Shown here piece by piece: positions 1 through 9,445 of a DNA stretch of 64,000 bases (its first letter is position 1; every line of letters begins with the position of its first letter). Origin of the DNA: Brachybacterium sp. Z12 (GTDB lineage: Bacteria > Actinomycetota > Actinomycetes > Actinomycetales > Dermabacteraceae); the NCBI RefSeq assembly GCF_014400405.1, contig NZ_CP060496.1:3348001-3412000 (forward strand), written 5' to 3'. Both the position numbers and the translations under genes were made by a program. Below the pieces are notes generated by a model. That model ran no database searches. It was given only the letters and a program-made list of their open reading frames with translations, and was not told the origin of the DNA.

Positions 1-2
1 GC

Positions 3-1184
3 CTGCTGAAGGATGGCGAGGCCCGTCCGACCGTGTTCGCGCAGATGTCGGCGCGCGCCAGCGCGCACGGTGCGCTGAACCTCGGGCAGGGCTACCCGGA
101 TGATTCGCCGCCGCCCGCGGTGGCCGAGGCCGCGGTCGACGCGATCCGTCAGGGCCGGAACCAGTACCCGCCCGGGGCTGGGGAAGCGGTGCTGCGCGAG
201 GCGATCGCGGAGCATCAGGCCCAGTGGTACGGGCTGCGCTGGGATCCGGCGAGCGAGGTGCTGGTGACCACCGGTGCCACCGAGGCGCTCGCGGCGACGA
301 TCCTCGCCCTGGTCGAGCCGGGCGATGAGGTGATCACGCTCGAGCCGTTCTACGACCAGTACGCGGCGATGATCGCGCTGGCCGGCGGGGTGCACCGCAC
401 GGTGCCGCTCGTCCCGCGCGAGGACGAGACCACCGGGGACCTGGTGCTCGATGTCGAGGAGGAGGCGCTGCGTGCGGCGTTCTCGGACCGCACCCGGCTG
501 GTGCTGGTGAACACCCCGCACAATCCCACCGGGCTGATGCTGTGGGTGGGCGCTCTGCAGGCGATCGTCGACGAGGCGGCACGGCACGACGCGCTGATCG
601 TCACCGACGAGGTCTACGAGCACCTCACCTTCGGTCCCGCGCATCTGCCGATCGCGACTCTGCCCGGCGCGCAGGACCGCACCATCTCGATCTCCTCGGC
701 CGGCAAGACCTTCGCCGTCACGGGCTGGAAGATCGGCTGGATCACCGCCCGTCCGGAGCTGGTCACCGCGATCACCGGAGTGAAGCAGTGGCTCACCTAC
801 TCCTCCGGGGCGCCGTTCCAGCCCGCAGTGGCAGCGGGGCTGCGTTTGCCGACCTCGGTCTTCCACGACCTCGCCGCGGATCTCCGCTCCCGGCGTGACC
901 TGCTCACCGACGGGTTGCGCGAGATCGGTTTCCGCGTGAGCGTGCCCGAGGCCGGGTACTTCACGGTCGCGGACGCGGGCCCGCTGGGTGAGCCCGACGC
1001 CGTCGGCCTGGCGGAGCGCCTGCCTTCGGAGGCCGGTGTGGTGGCGATCCCGCTGTCGGCCTTCTACCGCGACGGCGAGGCCGGGGAGGCGAGCTCCTTC
1101 CTGCGGCTGGCCTTCTGCAAATCCCGCCCCACGATCGAGCGGGCGCTCGAGCAGCTGGACGCCTGGGCGGCGTCGCGGCGCTGA
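3..1184 (+). CDS. dapC: Class I/II PLP aminotransferase, DapC-like (5' end outside window)
   Basis: The product is a pyridoxal-phosphate aminotransferase of the family that includes actinobacterial N-succinyldiaminopimelate aminotransferase (lysine and peptidoglycan precursor synthesis) and methionine/kynurenine aminotransferases. The frame is open from base 3 with no stop, so the first GTG at 33 is probably internal and a few N-terminal codons lie outside the window. Visible motifs: NLGQGYPD near the N terminus, the TGATEALAA cofactor-phosphate loop, NTPHNPTG, DEVYEH, and SSAGKTFAVTGWKIGW with the Schiff-base lysine at about residue 225 counted from base 33. About 385 residues match the family. 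The DapC assignment rests on overall resemblance; substrate specificity is not proven. Confidence 0.85.
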   Translation: MLKDGEARPTVFAQMSARASAHGALNLGQGYPDDSPPPAVAEAAVDAIRQGRNQYPPGAGEAVLREAIAEHQAQWYGLRWDPASEVLVTTGATEALAATILALVEPGDEVITLEPFYDQYAAMIALAGGVHRTVPLVPREDETTGDLVLDVEEEALRAAFSDRTRLVLVNTPHNPTGLMLWVGALQAIVDEAARHDALIVTDEVYEHLTFGPAHLPIATLPGAQDRTISISSAGKTFAVTGWKIGWITARPELVTAITGVKQWLTYSSGAPFQPAVAAGLRLPTSVFHDLAADLRSRRDLLTDGLREIGFRVSVPEAGYFTVADAGPLGEPDAVGLAERLPSEAGVVAIPLSAFYRDGEAGEASSFLRLAFCKSRPTIERALEQLDAWAASRR

Positions 1185-1207
1185 GCCGCGCCGGATGCCG
1201 GCGCGGC
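1185..1207. terminator. Hairpin between convergent genes
   Basis: A perfect 10-bp stem (GCCGCGCCGG / CCGGCGCGGC) with a 3-base loop starts at the aminotransferase stop codon and lies between two convergent genes. There is no T-tract, as is common in high-GC actinobacteria. It probably serves both directions. Confidence 0.6.
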
Positions 1208-1234
1208 AAGCAGGTCAGACGGCGCGGGACCGAT

Positions 1235-2211
1235 TCAGGAGACGCGCACCCAGGTCGGGTTGTTCGAGAAGTCGAGGAAGGCGCGCACCGAGACCGACCC
1301 GGCCTGCACCTCGTCCTCGGGCACGATGATCCCGTACTCCCAGTCCTCGGTGTCGCCGTCGCGCATCGTGCCCTTCTCGAAGACGGTGTTGGGCGTGACG
1401 GCGATGGCGTCCTCGTACGAGCCGCCGGCGTCGGAGAGGTAGTCGACCCACAGCAGGAGCATCGGCTCCTGCGTGCTGTCCCCGTGGTAGGTCACGGTGA
1501 CCGGGACCAGGATGTAGACCTCGCCGTCGCCGGGCTCGGGATTCTCCGCGCTCCTGCCCATCACCGCCTCGGTGGCGTCCCAGTCGATCTCCCCGACGGT
1601 GATGTCGAGGGTGCCGCCGGCCTCGTCGTCGATGGTGAACGTCTGACCGACGGCGTACGGGGCGTCCTGGGAGCCCTTGCCGGCGGACGGCTCGTCCGTC
1701 GGCTCGTCCGTGGTCGGCTCGTCGGTGGTGGGCTCCTCGGTGGTCGGCTCATCGGTGGTGGGCTCGTCCGTCTCCGGGTCGTCGGTCTCGGGCTCGTCCG
1801 GCTCGGTCGTGATGGTCTCGGGGCCGTCGCCGACGGGCTCACCGCCGTCGCGGGTGAACAGGAAGATCCCGGCGCCCACGCTGATCAGCAGCAGCGCGAG
1901 CACCGCGCAACCCGCGCAGATCAGGATCGGGACCTTGTTCGACTTCTTCGGCACAGCACCCTGCGGCGCGACGCCCTGCGCTCCCCGTCCCCGAAGCTCG
2001 GGGCGAACGCGGCGTCTTGCCCGTACCCGCCGCTGGCTGAGGGCTGGCCGTAGCCGGGCTGGCCGTAGCCCTGATCCTTACCGTAAGCGGGCTGGCCCTG
2101 CCCGTAGTCCTGCGGAGGCTGGCCCTGTCCATAGCCCCCATCCGGGGAGGACTGACCATAGGGATCTCCGGACTGGGGCGGGCCCCATCCGTTCTGCGGT
2201 GGCTGCGACAT
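1235..2211 (-). CDS. Exported DUF4352-like membrane protein (frameshifted)
   Basis: Function unknown. The repaired protein has about 325 residues: an N-terminal cytoplasmic region rich in Gly, Tyr and Gln (GYGQ-type repeats), one membrane segment (PILICAGCAVLALLLISVGA), an acidic Pro/Thr linker of DEPTT repeats, and a beta-rich exported domain resembling DUF4352, an Ig-like domain of actinobacterial surface proteins. The start is the ATG at 2211, preceded by GGAAGAG; the frame then breaks near 1978-1986. The apparent start at 1954 is an internal GTG: its frame runs upstream through QGVAPQGAVPKK, in keeping with the N-terminal part. Related proteins lie at 4766-5473 and 5596-6416. Confidence 0.7.
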
Positions 2212-2360
2212 GGTCTCTTCCGGTGCCGGCGCCGGCACCGACCCCTCTCTGCTGACACGACCTTCATCGGTCGAGCCCCTGGGCCCGTGCGCCACATGGT
2301 ACGGCGCGTTCAGGTCCCGTTCAGGGTGCACCAGATCCCTTTCCGGTCACGAAACACGAC

Positions 2361-2397
2361 GCCCCCGGCCCTCCGGCAGATGCCAGGGGCCGGGGGC
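2361..2397 (-). terminator. Terminator hairpin downstream of fadJ
   Basis: A perfect 11-bp stem (GCCCCCGGCCC at 2361-2371 pairing with GGGCCGGGGGC at 2387-2397) lies just past the stop of the leftward fadJ-like gene and before the next leftward gene. The position suits a transcription stop. Confidence 0.6.
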
Positions 2398-2408
2398 ATC
2401 GCGCTGGG

Positions 2409-4610
2409 TCAGCCGCGGGAGGTGAACTTCTCGCCGTGGAAGGTGTGCCCGGTCGCCCGCTGCGAGGCGCCGGAGGCGTCGAGGTAGGGGGTGACGCCGC
2501 CGCGGTGTCGGGGGAATCCGGCGCCGAGGATCAGTGCGAGGTCCACCTGCTCGGGCCGCTCGACCACGCCGGCCTCGAGCATCAGGGCGATCTCCTCGGC
2601 CAGGCCGTCCTGGACCTTCTCGAGCAGCGCCTCGCCGACGGGCGCCTCGGCGCCGCCGGCCGTCCCGGTGCCGAAGACCTCGGCGACGGTGGGTGAGACC
2701 GGCGGGTGCACGGCGGTCTTGCTGCGCTCGGTGAACTGGGCATTCTTCTCCGCCATCGCGCTCAGCCCCGGCGAGGCGTGGAAGCGGTCGCCGAGCTCCT
2801 CGACGAGCACCGTGCCCACGTGGTCGGCGACGGCGAGGCCCACGAGGTCGAGCAGCGCGAACGGTCGCATCGGCAGGCCCAGCGGGTCGAGGGAGGCATC
2901 GACCTCCGCCGGATCCGCGTCGGCGTCCACCGAGGCCAGGACCGCTCCGAGCACGCGGAACAGCAGCCGGTTGACGATGAAGCCGGGGGCGTCGGCGCTG
3001 CGCACGGCGAACTTCCGCAGCTTCCGGACCACCTCGAGGCCGGTGGCGAGGGTGGTCTCGTCGGTCGCCTCGGTGTGGATCACCTCGACCAGCGGCATCT
3101 TGGCGACGGGGTTGAAGAAGTGCAGGCCCACGACGCGCTCTGGATGGGCGAGCTCCTCAGCCATCTTCGTCACCGCGAGCGAGGAGGTGTTGGTGACCAG
3201 CAGGGCATCCTCGGCCAGGACGCTCTCGAGCTCGGCGAACACCGACTTCTTGATCGCGAGCACCTCGGGCACAGCCTCGAGCACGAGGTCGCAGCCGGCG
3301 AGGTCCTGCAGGTCCGCGGTCGCGGAGAGGTTCCCGGCGACGGCCGTGGCGGTGGCCTCGTCGAGCTGGCCGCGCACGGCGGCCTGGGCGATCACGTCCC
3401 GGGCGGCGGCCAGGCCCTTGGCCGCGGTCTCCGCATCGAGGTCGCGCATCACCACGGGGACCTGCAGGCCCAGCGCCAGCTGGGCGGCGATCTGCGAGGC
3501 CATCAGGCCGGCGCCGGCGACGCCCACCCGGCGGATCTCACGGGCGCCGTCGACGGGGGTGCGGCCGGGCCGTCCGCGGCGCAGCATCTCGGCGGAGTAC
3601 ATCGAGGCGGCGGCGCCGTCGCTGCGCACGAGCTCCTCGAGCGCAGCGGCCTCGCGGGCGAGCGCCTCGGAGAGGGTCGAGCCGGGCAGCTCCTGCAGCA
3701 GGGCGAGGGCGCGGCCGACAGCGGGGGCTCCCTGCGCCTCGAGGCGGGTCGCCCAGGTGCGGCGGGTCTCGGCGTGCCCATGGGCGGCGTCGAGCGCGTC
3801 GAGCAGCGCCTCCGCCTCGGGGTGTCGGCGGCGGGCACCGGCGCGGTGCGCCCGCCCCAGGCGCCGTCGGCCGCGAGGGCGCCGTCCGGGGCGGACTCGG
3901 CGAGCGCGGGGTCGACCACGTCGGCGTCGGACTCATCGAGGTCGACATGGGCGGCGACCAGGGCTGCGAACTCGTCGAGCGCCTCGTCGAGGTCCTCGGC
4001 GAGCTCGTCGACCAGTCCGATCTCCAGGGCCTGCTCGGCGTTCAGCTGCTTGTCCCGGGCCGGGTCCTCGAGGATCATCCGCACCGCGGTCTCGGCGCCG
4101 ACGACAGATTGCAGCAGGGTGGTGCCTCCCCAGCCGGGCAGGATGCCCAGGCTGGTCTCGGGCAGGCCCAGGCCCCGCACCGCGGGGGTAGCCGTGCGGA
4201 CGTCGGCCATCAGCGCCACCTCGAGCCCGCCGCCCAGGGCGACGCCGTTGAGGTGGGCGAGCACCGGGACCGAGCTGGCGCGAACGCGGATCTGCAGATC
4301 GTGGGCGGCGCGCGTCATTCCTTCGACGTTCGCGGCCGCAGGGATCGGCGAACATCGACAGGTCGGCGCCGGCGAGGAAGACACGGCCGCTGCCGGTCAT
4401 CGCGATCGCCTGGATCTCCCCGGTCTCCGCACGGTCCAGTGCGGCTCCGATCGCGCCGGTGACAGCGTCGATCGAGCGGGGGCCGAGGGTCGCGGGGCGG
4501 CGCTCCTCCCCTTCCGGCGGGGCGAAGGTCAGCACGGCCACCGTGCCCAGTCCGGGATGTTCGCGGTCCTCAGTGAGGACTCGGGTGACGTGCTCGGTGT
4601 AGCTGCTCAT
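2409..4610 (-). CDS. fadJ: Fatty acid oxidation complex alpha subunit: enoyl-CoA hydratase / 3-hydroxyacyl-CoA dehydrogenase (frameshifted)
   Basis: This bifunctional beta-oxidation enzyme hydrates enoyl-CoA and oxidises L-3-hydroxyacyl-CoA with NAD+. The repaired protein has about 733 residues, normal for FadB/FadJ. The hydratase half comes first (GRVFLAGADLSMF oxyanion loop, GVALGGGLEVAL), followed by the dehydrogenase (GVAGAGLMASQIA Rossmann loop, HFFNPVAKMPLVEVI). The frame breaks near 4345 and at a G4 run at 3819-3822, where one added base restores it. The start at ATG 4610 is preceded by AAAGG. A 19-bp operator-like site shared with the thiolase gene lies 54 bp upstream. Its partner is probably the thiolase at 12.6-13.8 kb. 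Confidence 0.88.
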
Positions 4611-4663
4611 CAGTGACCTTTCGCGATCTCTTCGTCGAGGGCAGGCGGCGCCCGCAGGATTGT

Positions 4664-4682
4664 CTGATACTGCGGGTTTCAG
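4664..4682 (-). promoter_or_regulatory. Operator-like site upstream of fadJ
   Basis: CTGATACTGCGGGTTTCAG lies 54 bp before the fadJ start. It fits the dyad CTGNNAC-N5-GTNNCAG and matches the site before fadA (13862-13880) at 17 of 19 positions. A shared beta-oxidation repressor, for example of the TetR or GntR family, is inferred. Confidence 0.6.
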
Positions 4683-4765
4683 GTAGATCATGCCTCATGT
4701 CCGCGCAGGGTGTCCACCGCGGGCGGGCTGCACCGCCGCGCGAGCGCTGCTCGGCGCCGTCATGC

Positions 4766-5473
4766 TCAGGGGGCGATGATCCAGACGCCCTCGTCGAGCT
4801 CCTGGCCGCTCTCATGGAGCACGAAGTGCCCGCCTCCCTCGATCTCCTCCGGGAGCTCGAAGGCATGCTCCGACAGGAGGGTCCCCCGGCATCGACGCCC
4901 TCGTGCTCGACCAGGTCGCTGTGGTTCGGGGTGACAAGGAAGGTGCGGGAGTACCGGGTTCCGTCCTCCGTCACATAGCTGGCCTCGATCCAGGCCCGGC
5001 CGGAGGCCTCACGCCGCGCGTCTCCTGGTAGATCCCCTCCATCGACAGCAGCACGTACCTGCTGCCCTGCTGCGGCTCCTTCGTGAAGGAGTTCGTCTCC
5101 AGGATCTCGGAGGTCGCATCCCAGTCCACGGCGATGGAGACCACCTCCACAGCGCCTTCCAGGGCGTCGGAGCGGAGGGGAAGGTGCTCCCGGAGGGCAC
5201 CGCGGCGTCCGGCCCCACCGGGGTCTCGTCGAGGACCTGCGGTTCCGGCTCCTCCACCGCCCCGCCGCCGCCTCCCTGCTCCTGGCCGGGCGTGGCCTCT
5301 CCGTCGTCCTGCAGTGCGCGCACGCCGAAGAATCCGCCCACGCCGAGCAGGAGACCGACGATCACGGACAGGCAGCCGACGGTCATGTAGAACGAGGTGC
5401 GCGGCGACCGCTCCGGCAGCTGCTCGGTGGGCGCGGTGCGGTGCGGCGGGAGGTGCGGGGGTGACTGGTGCAT
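4766..5473 (-). CDS. Exported DUF4352-like membrane protein (three frameshifts)
   Basis: Function unknown. The reading frame has to be followed through three breaks: a G4 run at 5177-5180, near 5012, and a C5 run near 4888; at the first and third, one extra G/C restores the frame. The repaired protein of about 236 residues has a short Pro/His-rich cytoplasmic tail, one membrane segment (YMTVGCLSVIVGLLLGVGGF), a Gly/Glu linker, and a beta-rich exported domain ending GVWIIAP before the stop. I chose ATG 5473; a GTG at 5488 is possible and neither has a strong ribosome site. It is the same type of protein as its neighbours at 1235-2211 and 5596-6416. Confidence 0.6.
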
Positions 5474-5595
5474 GGCGATGCGTGGCACGGGAGCGGAGCT
5501 GTGGTCCGCGGCGCGACGGCCCCCTTCTCGGCGAACGGATCAGGGCCGCGATCCACGGCCCCTCGGTCACGCTAGCGCACAGGCCCCATGCGCCT

Positions 5596-6416
5596 TCACG
5601 TCGCGAAGTACAGGATCTCCCCGCTGAAGGTCTCCACTCCCAGGCGGAAGGAATCGATCTCGCTCTCCGGGACCAGGAAGGCGCTGTGGAAGGTCGCACT
5701 CTCGCCGCTGGCGAGCGGGCTGATCCGCTTCATCGGGTCGGAGACGAGGCCCTCGCCGATGTCCGGGAAGTAGGTGCGGTCCGATTCGCCGGTGAGCCAC
5801 AGCTCCTCGGCGGGTGCGAGCTGGCCGGGCCCGTCGTAGTGCACCTCGTAGGTCGCCAGGACCAGGCGGTAGCCGTCCTGGACGATGTCCTGGCCGTCGG
5901 CTCCGGGGCGGTCGCCGCGAGATCGACCTCGCGTGCGGTGACGGCGAGAGTCCCGTCGGTCCAGGTGGTCCAGCTGACGGTGTGCTCGCCGATCGTGGCC
6001 GGATCGTCGTAGCCGCCGGTGCCGTCGGTCACCTTGCGGCCGGCCGAATCGGTGACCGTGCCGGGCTTCCGGTCCTCCGAGGGGGTCTCGTTCTGGGCGG
6101 GCTCCTCCGTGGGAGCCGTCGCGGCGGGCGGTGCGGGCTCCTCGCCGCCGAACCGCTGCAGGCCGCCCATCACGAGCCCGACTGTGGCGACCAGCGCGGA
6201 CGCCTGCACGACGACGATGGCGACGATCGCCCAGGCAGGCAGGGCGCCACGACGCCGACGGCTCTCGTCGGCGGGACCCTGCGCGTCGTAGGTGAAGGAC
6301 GGCGCCCCGTGCGGGGTCCCGTCCGCGGGTTCGGGCAGCATGAGGGGCTCCGGCTCCGACGGGACGGCGGAGCCCTCCCAGTCATAGCCGGTGGGAGAGT
6401 CCCGTCCCTGTGCCAT
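5596..6416 (-). CDS. Exported DUF4352-like membrane protein (frameshifted)
   Basis: Function unknown. The repaired length is about 273 residues: cytoplasmic Pro-rich N terminus, one membrane segment (PAWAIVAIVVVQASALVATV), a Pro/Glu/Thr linker, then a beta-sandwich-like exported domain (GYRLVLATYEVHYDG, FRLGVETFSGEILYFAT). The frame breaks at a G4 run at 5904-5907, where one added base joins both parts. The ATG at 6416 is preceded by CAGGGGT, and the start overlaps the end of the small gene 6382-6630, suggesting co-transcription. It belongs to the same cluster of surface proteins as 1235-2211 and 4766-5473. Confidence 0.65.
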
Positions 6417-6630
6417 ACCCCTGAGCATAGGGCGCGGAGCTCTGCTCGCCGCCGCCCGCAGCCTCGGCCATGAAGAGCGGGGCACCGAAGAATCCGATGA
6501 GGGCGAACACCAGCACGAGCACCAGCAGGACGCAGACCACGAGCGCGCGCGACGGGGCAGAGCGGGGTGCGGGGCCCTCGGCGGGAGGCTGTGGATCCTG
6601 AGGATCGGGAGAGCGGGGAGGCTGGCTCAT
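6382..6630 (-). CDS. Small single-pass membrane protein, 82 aa
   Basis: Function unknown. The protein starts MSQPP, as does the 1235-2211 protein, has a Pro-rich cytoplasmic stretch and one strongly hydrophobic segment (VVCVLLVLVLVFALIGFF), and ends in a Gly-rich tail without a folded domain. It resembles the N-terminal half of the DUF4352-like proteins without their exported domain, so it may be a truncated family member. It overlaps the next gene by 35 bases and has no clear ribosome site. The reading is plausible but unproven. Confidence 0.45.
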   Translation of the reverse strand: MSQPPRSPDPQDPQPPAEGPAPRSAPSRALVVCVLLVLVLVFALIGFFGAPLFMAEAAGGGEQSSAPYAQGYGTGTGLSHRL

Positions 6631-6739
6631 GAGGGTTCGGCGCGGTGGCCGGGTTCCTTTCGACGGCGATGCTGGCCCGCCGACGCGAACGGGCGAGGTC
6701 ACGCTATCGGACGCGCCTGCTGGGGGCGGCCGGCAGGAG

Positions 6740-6745
6740 TAGCGT
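6740..6745 (+). promoter_or_regulatory. -10 box TAGCGT, possible leaderless start at ATG 6754
   Basis: TAGCGT stands 8 bases before an ATG at 6754, which is out of frame with the acetyltransferase. If that ATG is the true start, one base is missing between 6754 and 6791. Confidence 0.4.
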
Positions 6746-6790
6746 TCCCTCACATGACCCTCCCGGACCCCCACCGCCCAGGAGCACTCG

Positions 6791-7459
6791 GTGCTGGATG
6801 CTCCGGTCTGGTCCTCGCTGACCGGCCGGCACCGGCACCTCGCGGAGGGGAACGAGCTCGTGCTGCGATACCCGGGCGACGTCTCTCCCTTCGTGGGGGT
6901 GCGGGACTGGGAGCACCCGGACGTATGGGACGCGATCCTCGAGGTGTTCGGGCACGGCGCCACCGTGAGCGTCTCCCACGCCGATCCGCTGCTGCCCGCG
7001 GGCTGGGCGCAGGAGTTCTCGATCCCCGGGGTGCAGCTGGTCCAGACCGACCGCCTCGCCCCGCGCCCCGATCCGGAGGCGGTCGAGCTGGGCGCCCCGG
7101 ACAGTACCGAGATGCTCGCCCTGGTGGAGCGCACCCGGCCCGGCCCCTTCCATGCCCGCACCCATGAGATGGGCCGCTACGTGGGCATCCGCCGCAAGGG
7201 CCGCCTGATCGCGATGGCCGGGGAGCGCCTGCACCCCGAGGGCTGGACCGAGATCAGTGCGGTCGCCGTGGACGAGGCGCACCGCCGCCAGGGCCTCGCC
7301 TCGCGCCTGGTCCTCGACGTCGCCTTCCGCATCCAGCAGCGCGGCGACCGCGCACTGCTGCATGCCTCCGCCGCGAACACCACCGCGATCAGCGGCTACG
7401 AGAAGCTGGGGTTCGCGCTGCGGCGCCGGCTCTCGTTCGGTGCGATCCGCACTCCGTGA
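6791..7459 (+). CDS. GNAT family N-acetyltransferase
   Basis: This acetyl-CoA-dependent acetyltransferase of about 222 residues has an unknown substrate. The C-terminal half carries the GNAT core: EISAVAVDEAHRRQGLASRLV holds the acetyl-CoA pyrophosphate-binding loop (RRQGLA), and ALLHASAANTTAISGYEKLGF is the usual final strand-helix. The N-terminal 100 residues fit the two-lobed FR47-like GNAT proteins. The GTG at 6791 is preceded by AGGAG. A leaderless start at ATG 6754 would need one base restored. It reads away from the leftward cluster on its left. Confidence 0.75.
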   Translation: MLDAPVWSSLTGRHRHLAEGNELVLRYPGDVSPFVGVRDWEHPDVWDAILEVFGHGATVSVSHADPLLPAGWAQEFSIPGVQLVQTDRLAPRPDPEAVELGAPDSTEMLALVERTRPGPFHARTHEMGRYVGIRRKGRLIAMAGERLHPEGWTEISAVAVDEAHRRQGLASRLVLDVAFRIQQRGDRALLHASAANTTAISGYEKLGFALRRRLSFGAIRTP

Positions 7460-7508
7460 CAGTCCGCCGCAGGGGCCGTACGGTGGTCGAAGCAACGAGG
7501 AGGACGCG

Positions 7509-7958
7509 ATGCACACCGAAGCAGCCGCCCCGACGAGCACGGAGGCCGGCCACCCTGCCCACCCGGCACATAGCGTGTCCTGGAGGACCCACCTGCTCGG
7601 CGCCGCGTTCTACACCGTCGGGACCTGCGGGATGCTCGGGGGTCTTCCTCCTCCCCTGAGCGATCTGGGGCTGGGGCTGGGGGTCCTGCTCCTGGCGATC
7701 GGCACGATCATCGTCTCCCGTGCCCAGATCCGGCATCACGGACGCGCCTCCTCCCTCCCTGCCATCGGCGGGCCCCGTTCCCTGCTCAGCGCATGGATGG
7801 CCGCTGGCCCGCTCCTGTTCCACGTGCTGCTGCCGGAGGCGACACCGGCGAGCGTGTCCGTGCTCCTCTCGCTGCTGCTGGGCACCGTCCTCTACGCCGT
7901 GTTCCGTCTCGAGGACGCCGAGCTCACCGCCCGGGCGACCTCGAAGCCTGCGGCATAG
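7509..7958 (+). CDS. Four-helix membrane protein, 149 aa, unknown function
   Basis: I do not recognise the family. After a His-rich N terminus there are about four hydrophobic segments ([32 protein letters not shown], a segment around [17 protein letters not shown], and [17 protein letters not shown]). The ATG at 7509 has a good ribosome site (GAGGAGG). The next gene begins 26 bases beyond the stop but has its own -10 box, so the two need not be one operon. Confidence 0.65.
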   Translation: MHTEAAAPTSTEAGHPAHPAHSVSWRTHLLGAAFYTVGTCGMLGGLPPPLSDLGLGLGVLLLAIGTIIVSRAQIRHHGRASSLPAIGGPRSLLSAWMAAGPLLFHVLLPEATPASVSVLLSLLLGTVLYAVFRLEDAELTARATSKPAA

Positions 7959-7972
7959 AGCTGCGCACCCGC

Positions 7973-7978
7973 TACGGT
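7973..7978 (+). promoter_or_regulatory. -10 box TACGGT of a leaderless promoter
   Basis: TACGGT lies 6 bases before the ATG of the cysteine desulfhydrase gene at 7985 and there is no ribosome site. Transcription is expected to start at or next to the A of the ATG. Confidence 0.5.
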
Positions 7979-7984
7979 CGTCCC

Positions 7985-9102
7985 ATGGATGACAGGGTGA
8001 CGTGGCCGGAGCGGCTCAAAGACGTGGACCGCAGCGACGATGGGCTGCGCGCCTGGGTGGCGGAGCGGATCCACCGGCTCGAGGCCGACGGGCGCCGCAG
8101 CGCCGACACCCACCTGGTGGCCGTGGACCTGCCCGCGAGCTGGGACATCCACCTGTACCTCAAGGACGAGTCCACCCATGCCTCGGGCAGCCTGAAGCAC
8201 CGGCTGGCCCGCTCACTGTTCCTGTTCGCCCTGGTCAACGGTCAGCTGCGGCCCGGGATGCCAGTGATCGAGGCGTCCTCGGGCTCCACCGCGGTGAGCG
8301 AGGCGCATGTGGCGCGGATGCTGGACATCCCCTTCATCGCGGTGATCCCCCGCGGCACCAGCACCCGCAAGATCGCGCTCATCGAAGCGGCGGGCGGGCA
8401 CTGCCATGTGGTCGAGAGCGCGGAGTCGATGAGCCGGGAGGCGCAGCGTCTGGCCGACGAGCGGGGCGGGCTGTTCCTGGATCAGTTCACCCACGCCGAG
8501 CGGGCCACCGACTGGCGGGGCAACAACTCGATCGCCGTCAGCGCCCTGGCGCAGCTCGAGCTCGAACCGCATCCGGTGCCGCGCTGGATCGTGGTGGGCG
8601 CCGGGACCGGCGGGACCAGCGCGACCTTCGGCCGCCTGCTGCGCTATCGCAGCCTGCCCACCTCGCTGTGCGTCGCCGACGTGGAGAACTCGGCGTTCTT
8701 CGAGGGCTGGGTGCAGCAGGATCCAACGCTCACCACCGATCACGGCTCTCGCATCGAGGGGATCGGCCGCGCCCGCAGGTCGAGCCGAGCTTCGTGCCCG
8801 GAGTCGTGGACCGGATGATCCGGGTGCCCGACGCCGCCTCGGTCGCTGCAGCCCGCTACCTCTCGGAGCACCTGGGGCGGCGCGTCGGCGCCTCGACCGG
8901 GACGAACCTGATGGCCTCCGCGCAGCTGATCAGCCAGATGCGCGAGCGCGGAGAGAGCGGCTCGGTGCTGACCCTGCTGTGCGATCCGGGCGATCGCTAC
9001 ACCGACACCTACTTCGACGACGACTGGGTCGCGGCGCAGGGCTGGGAGCTGGGGCCGTGGCGCGAGGCGCTCGAATCGATGCTGCCGCTGAGGCACCGAT
9101 GA
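7985..9102 (+). CDS. cds1: PLP-dependent L-cysteine desulfhydrase, Cds1-like (frameshifted)
   Basis: This member of the cysteine synthase fold-type II family closely resembles Mycobacterium tuberculosis Cds1 (Rv3684), which degrades cysteine to pyruvate, ammonia and sulfide. Diagnostic motifs: [20 protein letters not shown] with the PLP lysine in [33 protein letters not shown], the phosphate loop [13 protein letters not shown], and [10 protein letters not shown]. The repaired length is about 373 residues. One base is missing near 8770-8780, where GIGR should lead into [16 protein letters not shown]. The stop overlaps the next start (ATGA at 9099), so a small membrane protein is co-translated. 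Confidence 0.82.
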
Positions 9103-9443
9103 CCCGGAGCACGCGGCAGCTCGTCCCCGCCGCGGTGCACCTCGCCGCAGCCTGCTACGCCACGAGCGCGGCTCTCGGCATCTCCGTGGCCGGTGGGCTG
9201 CTCGACACCTCGCGCGGGCGCTGGGCGCATCATGCGCTGTTCATCGCCACCGCCTCCACCACCGCGGTCGCCCTCGGGCTGAGCGCGGCCCACCGCGAGA
9301 GCGCGGCCGTGGCACTGGCCCCGGCCGCGATCCCGCTCCTGCTCCTCCCGCTCCGGGGCGCGCACCCGCTGCCGCGTCACGCCCGCACTGCGGCCGCCGC
9401 CGCACCCTGCTACGTCGCCGCCCTCCTCCTGACCCGAAGGTGA
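9099..9443 (+). CDS. Small membrane protein, 114 aa
   Basis: Function unknown. An Ala-rich protein with three or four hydrophobic stretches ([67 protein letters not shown]). Its ATG overlaps the stop of the cysteine desulfhydrase gene (ATGA), so translation is coupled. The following nitroreductase gene starts 2 bases after its stop, making a three-gene operon. Confidence 0.6.
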   Translation: MTRSTRQLVPAAVHLAAACYATSAALGISVAGGLLDTSRGRWAHHALFIATASTTAVALGLSAAHRESAAVALAPAAIPLLLLPLRGAHPLPRHARTAAAAAPCYVAALLLTRR

Positions 9444-9445
9444 CC

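Noticed and set aside
1690-1790. CRISPR-like or satellite repeat on DNA level
   Set aside because: The periodic sequence simply encodes the DEPTT linker of an exported protein; units are imperfect and in frame.
2706-4616. A 636-codon rightward open frame opposite fadJ
   Set aside because: Composition (His, Gly, Arg, Gln rich) is that of an antisense shadow in GC-rich DNA, while the opposite strand has clear enzyme motifs.
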